Source of the DNA: an uncultured Lachnospiraceae bacterium | GTDB taxonomy: Bacteria > Bacillota > Clostridia > Lachnospirales > Lachnospiraceae | Reading direction: 5' to 3' | NCBI GenBank assembly: GCA_910588875.1 | Contig: CAJURT010000032.1 | Coordinates: forward strand, 1-43,462 | Length of the DNA: 43,462 nucleotides | The notes under the pieces: model-generated | Told to the model about the DNA's origin: nothing | Database searches by the model: none | What the model saw: only the letters and a program-made list of their open reading frames with translations | Shown: positions 7,900-15,137 of the stretch, piece by piece | How the letters are laid out: every line of letters begins with the position of its first letter | How positions within the stretch are numbered: position 1 is the stretch's first letter | Program-made: the position numbers and the translations under genes

Positions 7900-8778
7900 A
7901 TGAAAGCAATTGGGATTATTACGGACAGCCACAGCGGCATTACGCAGAGGGAGGCCAAAGAACTGGGGCTCCTGGTGCTTCCGATGCCGTTTTATGTGGG
8001 AGAGGAGTGCTGCTATGAGGGCGTATCCATGACGAGGGAAGAGTTTTTGGATAAGCTGCGTTTGGGGGCAGAGGTGAGGACTTCCCAGCCGTCGCCGGCA
8101 GAGGTAACAGGGATTTGGGACCAGGCACTTTTGGAGTATGAGAAAGCTTTATACATCCCGATCAGCAGCGGCCTCAGCGGTTCTTATGCCACGGCCCGGA
8201 TGCTGGCACAGGAAGAACCCTATGCAGGCCGGATATTGGTGGTGGACAGCGGCCGGGTATCCGCTCTTTTGCACCGCATGGTGCTGGATGCAAGGGAACT
8301 GGCCCGGGAAGGCTATCCGGCAGAAAAAATCCGTGAGATCCTGGAGAATTCCCGGGATAAGATGGTAATTTATATCGGGGTGCAGACCCTGGAGAATTTG
8401 CGGCGGGGAGGCCGGATTTCCCCGGCAGCTGCTGCCCTGGGCAATATACTGAGCATTAAGCCGGTGCTGCAGTTTGATGTGGGGACGTTGGATGTCTTCA
8501 AAAAGTGCCGGGGCTTTGCAAAGACAAAGAAGACAATGCTCATGGCCATGCGCCATGACCTGGAAACCCGTTTTAAGGAATGGTATAACCGGGGAGAGAT
8601 AAGCCTACTGGCAGCCTCAAGCGCACCGCCGGAGGAGACGGCAGAGTGGGTTGGTGAGATCCGGGAGGAATTTCCCGGTCTGGATGTGATGTGTGATGAC
8701 CTGTCAATGGGGGTATCCTGCCACATTGGCTATGGGGGGCTGGGAATCGGCTGTTCCTGCAGGCCCCAAAGGCCGTAA
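7900..8778 (+). CDS. DegV family fatty-acid-binding protein
   Basis: Cytoplasmic DegV/FakB-type protein of 292 aa. FakB proteins bind a fatty acid and present it to the FakA kinase for phospholipid synthesis; DegV proteins in general bind fatty acids. The sequence shows the N-terminal ITDSHSG (family TDS motif), the conserved TSQPSP segment, ISSGLSGSY, the LENLRRGGRIS signature and the GxGxxGIG tail. The ATG at 7900 has AAGAAGGG about 10 nt upstream and matches the family N-terminus; the frame's 39 upstream codons look like leader. No FakA gene is nearby. Family assignment is firm; the ligand is inferred. Confidence 0.92.
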   Translation: MKAIGIITDSHSGITQREAKELGLLVLPMPFYVGEECCYEGVSMTREEFLDKLRLGAEVRTSQPSPAEVTGIWDQALLEYEKALYIPISSGLSGSYATARMLAQEEPYAGRILVVDSGRVSALLHRMVLDARELAREGYPAEKIREILENSRDKMVIYIGVQTLENLRRGGRISPAAAALGNILSIKPVLQFDVGTLDVFKKCRGFAKTKKTMLMAMRHDLETRFKEWYNRGEISLLAASSAPPEETAEWVGEIREEFPGLDVMCDDLSMGVSCHIGYGGLGIGCSCRPQRP

Positions 8779-8827
8779 CAGACAGGCAGGGGCTACATTT
8801 TTACATATGGAAAGAGGGACTTTTCCC

Positions 8828-8856
8828 TTTACGGGTGCCGGGATCAATGATATCAT
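8828..8856 (+). promoter_or_regulatory. candidate promoter of the amylosucrase-like gene
   Basis: TTTACG (8828-8833), 17-bp spacer, TATCAT (8851-8856). The -35 is weak. The predicted leader is about 45 nt. Confidence 0.4.
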
Positions 8857-8909
8857 AACCAGTAATATGTGGCATGGCCATCTGTAAAAAGCCGGAGGGA
8901 TGAGAGAAG

Positions 8910-10814
8910 ATGAACAAAGGGAATTTATTGGAGAAGCCTGTGAAGAAGCAGGAAGCCGACTGCAAAGACAAGACCTACCAGGACCGTCTGGAACGGCATA
9001 TGGATGAACTGAAATGGCTGTACATGGAGTTGTATGACAGCCAGGAATATTTTGACAGCCTGCTTGAGAACCTGAAAGATTTTTACGGCCAGCGCAAGCC
9101 GGACCTGAAGAAGCAGGATATGGCCAGGGAGCAGGAACCAGGCTGGTACCGCAAGAACGGGATGCTTGGGATGATGCTGTATGTGGATCAGTTTGCCGGT
9201 GACTTAAACGGAGTGAGGGAAAAGCTGGATTACATCAGGCGCTGCAATGTCAACTACGTACATCTGATGCCGCTGCTGGATACGGTGGAAGGCCGTTCTG
9301 ACGGCGGGTATGCGGTGGCGGATTTCCGGAAAGTGCAAAAGAAGCTGGGGACCATGGAGGATCTGGAGAAGCTGGCGGACGAGTGCCGGAAGGAAGGGAT
9401 CAGCCTGTGCCTTGATTTTGTCATGAACCATACCTCGGAGGACCATGAGTGGGCAAAACGGGCCAGGGCAGGGGAAAAGGAATACCAGGACCGGTACTTC
9501 TTCTTTGACAATTACTCCATGCCGGCGATGTATGAAAAGACAGTGCCCCAGGTGTTCCCGACCACGGCGCCGGGCAACTTTACGTGGCTGCCCGAGCGGC
9601 AGGAGTTCGTGATGACCACCTTCTATCCCTACCAGTGGGATTTGAATTACCGCAACCCCGTGGTTTTCAATGAGATGGTGTATAACTTCCTCTACCTGGC
9701 AAACCGGGGGATCGATGTGCTGAGGATCGATGCGGTGCCCTATATCTGGAAGCAGATCGGCACAAATTGCCGCAACCTGCCCCAGGTGCACACCATTGTG
9801 CGCATGATGCGCATGATCGGGGAGATCGTGTGCCCGGGCATTGTACTGCTGGGTGAGGTGGTGATGGAGCCGGACAAGGTGGCCCCCTATTTTGGGACGG
9901 TGGAGAAGCCGGAGTGCCATATGCTCTACAATGTGACCACCATGGCCACGACCTGGCATACGGTGGCCACCCGGGATGTGAGGCTGCTTAAACGGCAGAT
10001 GGAGATTATCAGCGGTCTGCCATCGGATTATACTTTCCTCAATTACCTGCGCTGCCATGATGATATCGGATGGGGGCTGGACTATCCGCTGCTGGAGAAT
10101 TGGGGAATGTACCAGGTGCCCCACAAAAAATATTTAAACGATTATTTTACCGGCAGATGGGAGGGCAGCGTCAGCCGTGGCGAATTATACAATGAGGATT
10201 TTGTTACCGGCGATGCCCGTTTCTGTGCCACTACGGCTTCCATGTGCGGGGTGGAAAAGGCAGGGTTTGAGCAGGATGAGGCGGCAATGGGGGAAGCGGT
10301 CCGGATGGATGTGATGCTCCATGCCTATATGCTGTTTCTGTCCGGGATCCCCATGCTTTACAGCGGGGATGAGATCGGCCAGGTCAATGATTACACCTAC
10401 AAGGAGGATCCCAACAAGGCGGCGGACTCCCGCTATATCCACCGGGGCAAATTCATCTGGGATCTGGTGGAGAATATCGATAAGCCGGAGACGGTACAGG
10501 GGAGGCTGTTTGCCCGCCTGGACCACCTGGAAAGAATCCGGGCAGGAGAGAAGGTATTTGATGCCTCCGCCGGTTTTCGGACGCTGGAGACCTGGGACGA
10601 TGCGGTCTTGGGGCTGGTAAGGGAGAGTGAGGATGGGAAACTGATCGGCCTGTTCAATTTCAGTGAAGAGCCTAAGATGGCCTGGATCAATGAGACTGAC
10701 GGACTTTATGAGGATCTGTTAGGCGGGAATGAGATGGCGGCGTCTGCCGTCCGGATGGATGGGCATGGATTCTATTGGCTGAAGCGAAAGAAAGCGCCGG
10801 AAGGGGAAAAGTAA
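8910..10814 (+). CDS. amylosucrase-family glycoside hydrolase (GH13 subfamily 4)
   Basis: Predicted to split sucrose and either build alpha-1,4-glucan (amylosucrase) or hydrolyse or isomerise it, releasing fructose. The 634-aa chain has the GH13 triad: nucleophile Asp274 (RIDAV), acid/base Glu316 (GEVV) and Asp384 (HDDIGW). Residues that in Neisseria amylosucrase shape the sucrose pocket are also kept: the SDGGY loop (Asp131, Tyr134), His174 in NHTS, IWKQIGT after the nucleophile, and Arg508 in the ADSRYIHR segment. A helical N-terminal domain (about residues 20-80) and a C-terminal beta domain flank the barrel. No signal peptide, so it acts inside the cell. GGAGGG at 8894-8899 and GAGAGAAG precede the ATG. 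The family is clear by motif recall; product specificity cannot be read from sequence. Confidence 0.9.
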   Translation: MNKGNLLEKPVKKQEADCKDKTYQDRLERHMDELKWLYMELYDSQEYFDSLLENLKDFYGQRKPDLKKQDMAREQEPGWYRKNGMLGMMLYVDQFAGDLNGVREKLDYIRRCNVNYVHLMPLLDTVEGRSDGGYAVADFRKVQKKLGTMEDLEKLADECRKEGISLCLDFVMNHTSEDHEWAKRARAGEKEYQDRYFFFDNYSMPAMYEKTVPQVFPTTAPGNFTWLPERQEFVMTTFYPYQWDLNYRNPVVFNEMVYNFLYLANRGIDVLRIDAVPYIWKQIGTNCRNLPQVHTIVRMMRMIGEIVCPGIVLLGEVVMEPDKVAPYFGTVEKPECHMLYNVTTMATTWHTVATRDVRLLKRQMEIISGLPSDYTFLNYLRCHDDIGWGLDYPLLENWGMYQVPHKKYLNDYFTGRWEGSVSRGELYNEDFVTGDARFCATTASMCGVEKAGFEQDEAAMGEAVRMDVMLHAYMLFLSGIPMLYSGDEIGQVNDYTYKEDPNKAADSRYIHRGKFIWDLVENIDKPETVQGRLFARLDHLERIRAGEKVFDASAGFRTLETWDDAVLGLVRESEDGKLIGLFNFSEEPKMAWINETDGLYEDLLGGNEMAASAVRMDGHGFYWLKRKKAPEGEK

Positions 10815-10895
10815 AATCCTTCCTGAATATTTCAAAACCTGTTGGACAAAATATTCTGTATACAAAAGAAGTACAAAACAGAAACGGGTGAGTCC

Positions 10896-11981
10896 ATGGG
10901 TAAGCCAGATAAGAAACTGAAGAGAATTTTATGGATTGTGGGGATCACAGGGGCAGTATACGGGGTATTCCGTTATCTTCTGCCTCTTGTGGTTCCCTTT
11001 TTGCTGGCCTGGATATTGGCGCTTTTGCTGAGGCCGTCGGCGTCCTGGCTGGCGCGCCGCTGCCAGGCCCGGTTCACAATCAGGGGCAGGCAGGTGGCCG
11101 TTGCCATTCCGGTGGGGATAATCGGGGTGGCTGAACTTCTTGTAGCGGCTCTTTTGGCATCTTTTTTGATATATTACGGCGGAAGCCGGTTGTGCAGGGA
11201 AGCCGGGCTTCTTCTGGACCAGATTCCTTCCTGGGTGGAGGGGCTGGATTTGTGGCTGACGGCCATGTGCCACCATGTGGAGGAATGCCTTTGCCTGGAT
11301 CCGGACTGCCTGGTTTTGCTGATGCGGGAGATGCTGCGGGGAATGGTAGATAAGCTGAAGTATGCGGCAATGCCTTACCTGATGGCAAACTCTGTATCTA
11401 TCTTTCAGTGGGGGCTTAAATTGTCCGTGGTTTCCGTGATCCTGCTGGTGTCTGTGGGGTTGGCCATCCAGGAAATGGAAACCTGGAAACAGCGGTGCCG
11501 GTCATCCCTGTACCGCAGGGAGTTCTCGCTGATTGGCCGCCGCCTAGCCGTCATAGCCAATGCTTATTTAAAAACCCAGGGAATCATCATGCTGCTGACC
11601 ACATTGATCTGTATGGCCGGGTTTTGGCTGCTTAAGAATCCCTATTACATTATCCTGGGGGCAGGGATAGGGATCCTGGATGCGTTGCCGGTATTCGGGA
11701 CAGGCACCGTGCTGGTTCCCTGGGCGGTCTTCTGCTTCTTCAGGAGGAAATGGGGGCAGGGGCTGCTGCTGCTGGCCCTCTATCTGGTCTGCTATATCCT
11801 GCGGGAAATCCTGGAAGCCAAGCTGATGGGGAATCAGGTGGGGCTATCCGCTTTGGAGACATTGATATCCATGTATGTAGGTTTGGAATTGTTTGGGATA
11901 TGCGGCCTGCTGTTGGGGCCGGTGGGCCTTTTGCTGGTGGAGGATCTGGTGGAATTATGGGGGCAGGAGGCAGAGACATAG
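10896..11981 (+). CDS. AI-2E family / YtvI-like sporulation membrane protein
   Basis: Multi-pass membrane protein of 361 aa in the AI-2E (PerM, PF01594) superfamily. It has an N-terminal hydrophobic pair (about residues 12-45), further membrane segments after an amphipathic middle region, and the family-typical C-terminal part with GAGIGILDALPVFGTG and LEAKLMGNQVGL. Members in spore formers are annotated YtvI, a sporulation membrane protein of unknown mechanism. The frame opens at TTG 10842, but the ATG at 10896 behind GGGTGAG gives the family-like start. It lies 81 nt behind the amylosucrase gene and ends in front of a strong bidirectional terminator. The precise substrate or role is not known. 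Confidence 0.85.
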   Translation: MGKPDKKLKRILWIVGITGAVYGVFRYLLPLVVPFLLAWILALLLRPSASWLARRCQARFTIRGRQVAVAIPVGIIGVAELLVAALLASFLIYYGGSRLCREAGLLLDQIPSWVEGLDLWLTAMCHHVEECLCLDPDCLVLLMREMLRGMVDKLKYAAMPYLMANSVSIFQWGLKLSVVSVILLVSVGLAIQEMETWKQRCRSSLYRREFSLIGRRLAVIANAYLKTQGIIMLLTTLICMAGFWLLKNPYYIILGAGIGILDALPVFGTGTVLVPWAVFCFFRRKWGQGLLLLALYLVCYILREILEAKLMGNQVGLSALETLISMYVGLELFGICGLLLGPVGLLLVEDLVELWGQEAET

Positions 11982-12015
11982 AAGACGGGAAGGGCCAGGA
12001 CTAATGGGAAGCCGC

Positions 12016-12068
12016 GGGAAGAAAAACGGCAGAGGGAACAGGGGGTTCCTTCTGCCGTTTTTCTTCCC
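12016..12068. terminator. strong bidirectional intrinsic terminator
   Basis: A 24-bp stem (12016-12039 with 12045-12068) broken only by one G-U pair, loop AGGGG. The stem holds a run of five A on the left and five T on the right around the GC core GGCAGA/TCTGCC, so both strands make a GC hairpin followed by U residues. It lies between the convergent YtvI-like and RelA/SpoT-domain genes. Confidence 0.88.
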
Positions 12069-12070
12069 GG

Positions 12071-13339
12071 TTAAGGCAAAACGGAGATAGGTTTGCCGTC
12101 CTGGGTGAACTGGGTTTCCAGTTTTTGGAGCAGTTCCTGTGCATCTTTGGTGCGTTTCAGGATGATGTCGGTCTCAGGGATCTCGATGTCATGAATCAGC
12201 ACATTCCTTAACTTGCGCAGGGAGATGATGGCTCCGATGCAGTCCTGGCTTAGCAGGTTCATGCGTTTCAGGGAGTTTATATGGAAGGCTCCCCGCTGCT
12301 TGGGCGAATTGCGGTAGGTAATGTGGTTGAGAAGGGCCTCTAAGGGCACCCAGCTGTCCAGGAAGCTGTGGATGGCCTGGGAGGCGGCTTCGTCACAGGC
12401 GTGGTTGGCGGTGCGGAGTTCCTGATAGGTTTGGTAGTGCATGGCATTGCCGGTAATGATCTGGTCGATGATCTGCTGGGAAATGTTGCGTTTATCCTTC
12501 TCAAATTTGACAGATTTCATGACAGGTTCGATTGCCTTGACGCTGTTCATCTCCAGGCGGCTGATTAAACGGTACAGAAGTTCAATGTCGCCCATGCGGA
12601 GTTCCACATCTTCCTTGCGGAAGTTGCTGCTTAAATAGTTGTACAGATAGGAGGCCAGGTCATACTGGCTGTCGAAGGAGGATTTCTTGCTCAGGATACG
12701 TTTATCACCAGCGCTTTGAAGGCGTTCCAGGGCAATTTCTCCGGAGAGTACCAGGCCGTTTAATTCGTCAATGATGGCAAGTTCCTCCTCGGACAGCCGT
12801 CCCTGGAGGGGTTTGTATACCAGGTCATGCTCCACCTCGGACCAGGCGTGCATCAGCAGGGAAGCAACCTGGATCTCCAGGCGGGCGGAGGAAAAACGTT
12901 TCTGTGCGCCGGATAAGGTATCTTCCTTTAACAGGACGCGGTAGTGGGTTGCCCAGTAGCCGGAAAAGCGGCGGTTGTAGGAGGGCGGGCCGGACTGCTC
13001 CGGGAAATGGCGGATATCCTGGATATCAAATTGGTCGGAGATAAGATCGCCGGTTTTATTGCGGTCGCCGGGAAAGTACAGGGATACCCGCACGCCACAG
13101 AGGTCGGCGATGTCATCGTAGATCTCCTTCATGTTTTTGTAGGGGACCGGGCGCCGCAGGTTGCGCCGGGTAACCTTGGCCATCAGACGGTCAGGGCTCT
13201 TGACACGGGAGGTAACCATGGCCCGGATACCGGCGGACTGGAGAACCGATTCCAGCTGGGAAGCGGCAACCCTGCCGGCAGCCTCGTAAAAGGGAATTTT
13301 CTTTTTATAATTTTTGACGAATTGGCTGACTAGATCCAT
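12071..13339 (-). CDS. RelA/SpoT-type nucleotidyltransferase fused to a HEPN-like C-terminal domain
   Basis: A 422-aa protein. Residues about 25-180 form a RelA_SpoT synthetase domain (PF04607): SRVKSPDRLMAK at 44-55, Asp79 in DLCGVRV, the G-Y loop at 127-133, and the Glu155 EIQV strand followed by HAWSEVEHD (164-172). There is no HD hydrolase and no TGS/ACT region. Small synthetases RelP/RelQ are only about 210-230 aa; here about 240 more residues follow. These are helical and end with LRKLRNVLIHD, giving an RNxxxH motif at Arg378-His383 in the layout typical of HEPN domains (long helix, short linker, LRxxRNxxxH, then a last helix). The domain reading is inference from pattern. The ATG at 13339 has AAAGGAGG 5 nt upstream. 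The gene is monocistronic with its own promoter and terminator. It could make (p)ppGpp, or act like toxSAS enzymes on other substrates; no antitoxin gene is adjacent. Confidence 0.88.
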   Translation of the reverse strand: MDLVSQFVKNYKKKIPFYEAAGRVAASQLESVLQSAGIRAMVTSRVKSPDRLMAKVTRRNLRRPVPYKNMKEIYDDIADLCGVRVSLYFPGDRNKTGDLISDQFDIQDIRHFPEQSGPPSYNRRFSGYWATHYRVLLKEDTLSGAQKRFSSARLEIQVASLLMHAWSEVEHDLVYKPLQGRLSEEELAIIDELNGLVLSGEIALERLQSAGDKRILSKKSSFDSQYDLASYLYNYLSSNFRKEDVELRMGDIELLYRLISRLEMNSVKAIEPVMKSVKFEKDKRNISQQIIDQIITGNAMHYQTYQELRTANHACDEAASQAIHSFLDSWVPLEALLNHITYRNSPKQRGAFHINSLKRMNLLSQDCIGAIISLRKLRNVLIHDIEIPETDIILKRTKDAQELLQKLETQFTQDGKPISVLP

Positions 13340-13370
13340 GAAAACCTCCTTTGAAAATGCATTGTCTTTA

Positions 13371-13398
13371 AGTATAACAAATCGGAGGAGGAAAACAA
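13371..13398 (-). promoter_or_regulatory. promoter of the RelA/SpoT-domain gene
   Basis: On the minus strand TTGTTT (complement of 13393-13398), 16-bp spacer, TATACT (complement of 13371-13376), about 30 nt upstream of the ATG. Confidence 0.6.
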
Positions 13399-13457
13399 GT
13401 GGTTTCTGCGAAGATTTCATGAAAATATCGTCAGGAAATGACATTAAGCGGCAAATA

Positions 13458-13486
13458 TTGACGGAAAAAGGGAAATATATTATGAT
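13458..13486 (+). promoter_or_regulatory. promoter of the YgjP-like peptidase gene
   Basis: TTGACG (13458-13463), 17-bp spacer, TATGAT (13481-13486). Predicted transcription start near 13493, which rules out the ATG at 13487. Confidence 0.7.
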
Positions 13487-13549
13487 ATGGCAAGAGCCGG
13501 AGGAAGGATATGGCCGGCAGAGGCGGCAGCAGGGGAAGGAGGTACCGTG

Positions 13550-14149
13550 ATGGATGAAAAGAAAGAGGCAGAAGGCGGCAGGGCAGGGATGATTGAGTTT
13601 GGGTTGGTGCGCAGTTCCCGCAGGACGATTGCGGTCCAGGTATCGGCAGACGGCACGGTGACGGTCCGGGCCCCCTGGCGGTGCAGCAAGGCCAGGGCAG
13701 AATCATTTGTGGAGGAAAAAACAGGCTGGATATTAAAAAAGCAGGAGGAAATGCGCTGCCGGGCCAGGGAGAAGGAAAAAGAAAAGGAACAGTTCCCGGA
13801 ATGGGGGGAGGAGGATTACCGGCGGAGCCGGTCCCGGGCGGCACAGGTATTTGCAGAGAGAACGGCTTATTTTGCCCGGCAGATGGGGGTGGACTACGGC
13901 AGGATTACCATACGGGACCAGAAGACCCGCTGGGGAAGCTGCAGCGGGAAGGGAAACTTAAACTTTAACTGGCGCCTGGTCCTGGCGCCCCAGAAGGTGC
14001 TGGACTATGTGGTAATCCATGAACTGGCCCACAGGAAGGAGATGAACCATTCCCCGCGTTTCTGGAGGCTGGTGGAGGAGGCAATGCCGGACTACCGGCA
14101 GCAGAAAAAGTGGCTGAAGGCAAATGGGGAATTGCTGATGTCACGGTGA
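13550..14149 (+). CDS. YgjP-like (DUF45) zinc metallopeptidase
   Basis: A 199-aa YgjP/WLM-type metalloprotease-like protein of the SprT-related group. The N-terminal half has beta strands (SRRTIAVQVSADGTVTVRAP) and a charged coiled segment around residues 60-90; the C-terminal half has the KTRWGSCS signature and the zinc site HELAH (His157, Glu158, His161) with a likely third ligand His167 in MNHSPRFW. AAGGAGG at 13536-13542 sits 7 nt before the ATG, which also lies downstream of the predicted promoter. Its biological substrate is unknown. It stands alone between a divergent synthetase gene and a separately promoted hicB. Confidence 0.9.
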   Translation: MDEKKEAEGGRAGMIEFGLVRSSRRTIAVQVSADGTVTVRAPWRCSKARAESFVEEKTGWILKKQEEMRCRAREKEKEKEQFPEWGEEDYRRSRSRAAQVFAERTAYFARQMGVDYGRITIRDQKTRWGSCSGKGNLNFNWRLVLAPQKVLDYVVIHELAHRKEMNHSPRFWRLVEEAMPDYRQQKKWLKANGELLMSR

Positions 14150-14177
14150 TTTTTAACACTTTTTCATTATTTTTTAA

Positions 14178-14206
14178 TAGACATCCTCCTTTGTGGAAAT
14201 TATAAT
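14178..14206 (+). promoter_or_regulatory. strong promoter of the solitary hicB
   Basis: TAGACA (14178-14183), 17-bp spacer, perfect TATAAT (14201-14206), in an AT-rich stretch. It shows that hicB is transcribed separately from the peptidase gene. Confidence 0.75.
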
Positions 14207-14238
14207 AGAGTTCAGAAAAAGATGGGAGAAAATAAGAA

Positions 14239-14514
14239 ATGACATTTACTTATCCGGCGGTGTTTACGCCGCACAAAGAAGGCCAGGGGTTCCACGTGGC
14301 ATTTCCGGATCTGGAGTGCTGTGAGGCGGATGGCCCGGATTTGGAGGATGCCCTGGAGGAGGCCAGGGATGCTGCTTACAACTGGCTGGCCGTGGAACTG
14401 GAGGAGGGCGGGGATTTCCCGGCACAGAGCCATTGGGAGGATCTGGAACTTCCGGAGGGAAGCTTTGTACGGCAGATTATGGTGCGGATCAAGCTGCTGC
14501 CGGACAATGATTGA
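14239..14514 (+). CDS. HicB-family antitoxin-like protein, solitary
   Basis: A 91-aa protein matching the HicB partial RNase-H fold: YPAVFTPHKEGQGFHVAFPDLECC, then DLEDALEEARDAAYNWLA, the usual strand-helix order of HicB antitoxins. There is no C-terminal DNA-binding extension of the ribbon-helix-helix or HTH kind. The usual partner HicA (about 60 aa, dsRNA-binding fold with a catalytic His) is not found between 14149 and 14684 on either strand. GGGAG lies upstream of the ATG and a near-consensus promoter drives it. Solitary HicB-like proteins are frequent in clostridia and their role is unclear. Confidence 0.85.
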   Translation: MTFTYPAVFTPHKEGQGFHVAFPDLECCEADGPDLEDALEEARDAAYNWLAVELEEGGDFPAQSHWEDLELPEGSFVRQIMVRIKLLPDND

Positions 14515-14525
14515 AGAGAGCAGCC

Positions 14526-14554
14526 TTGTGATTCCCTGTAAAATATGTTATGAT
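14526..14554 (+). promoter_or_regulatory. promoter of the nusB-recN operon
   Basis: TTGTGA (14526-14531), 17-bp spacer, TATGAT (14549-14554). It is followed by a leader of about 120 nt with an inverted GCCGGC pair. Confidence 0.65.
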
Positions 14555-14568
14555 AAACCAATACTGGC

Positions 14569-14606
14569 GCCGGCTGCAGAGCCTGCGGCGGGGAGGCCGG
14601 CTTTTA
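14569..14606 (+). promoter_or_regulatory. inverted repeat with T-run in the nusB leader
   Basis: GCCGGC at 14569-14574 and 14596-14601, followed by TTTTA. A 6-bp stem with a 21-nt loop is weak, but its place just downstream of the predicted transcription start and before nusB would suit an attenuator. Low confidence. Confidence 0.25.
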
Positions 14607-14683
14607 CAGGGTGTCTGGCGGAACATCAAAAACGGGAATGCCTAAGGGATAAGGACGGAATTGGGAAGCGGGAGGGAGATGCA

Positions 14684-15136
14684 ATGACCAGGAGAGAGAT
14701 GCGGGAACATTGCTTTAAGATGCTGTTCGGGACAGGGTTTTATCCGGCAGAGGAGGCAGCAGAGCAGGCCGAAAGATATTTTGAGTCACCTGAGGAGGAG
14801 GACACCGCAGAGGACGGGTCAACGGTGCTCATCCACCAGGTTGATATGAAGGAATCCCAGCGGGAGTTTCTGACTGCCCGGGTGCGGGATATGGCAGAGA
14901 AGATCCCGGAATTGGACGAGCGCCTGAATGCAGTGGCCCAGGGCTGGAAGACCCGGCGCATGGGCAAGGTGGAACTTACCATCCTCCGCCAGGCCTTATA
15001 TGAGATGACCTATGACAGTGAGGTGCCGGAGAAGGTGGCAATCAATGAAGCGGTTGACTTGGCTAAGAAGTACGGCGGGAAGGATTCCTCAGCTTTTATC
15101 AACGGAATCCTGGCCAAATTGGTGACGGCAGAATAA
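14684..15136 (+). CDS. nusB: transcription antitermination factor NusB
   Basis: All-helical RNA-binding protein of 150 aa that joins NusE (S10) on boxA RNA for rRNA antitermination. Recognised by the N-terminal TRREMREHCFKMLF and the C-terminal pattern RMGKVELTILRQALYEM, VAINEAVDLAKKYGG and FINGILAKL. The frame is open far upstream, but GGAGGGAG at 14671-14678 and the family N-terminus fix the ATG at 14684. It is the first gene of the operon that runs to recN; xseA begins 1 nt after its stop. Confidence 0.96.
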   Translation: MTRREMREHCFKMLFGTGFYPAEEAAEQAERYFESPEEEDTAEDGSTVLIHQVDMKESQREFLTARVRDMAEKIPELDERLNAVAQGWKTRRMGKVELTILRQALYEMTYDSEVPEKVAINEAVDLAKKYGGKDSSAFINGILAKLVTAE

Positions 15137-15137
15137 C

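Noticed and set aside
10842..10864. TTGGAC with TATACA as a promoter of the YtvI-like gene
   Set aside because: The spacer is only 11 bp.
14239..14684. A toxin gene pairing with HicB
   Set aside because: No frame of about 60 codons with HicA features exists on either strand around hicB.
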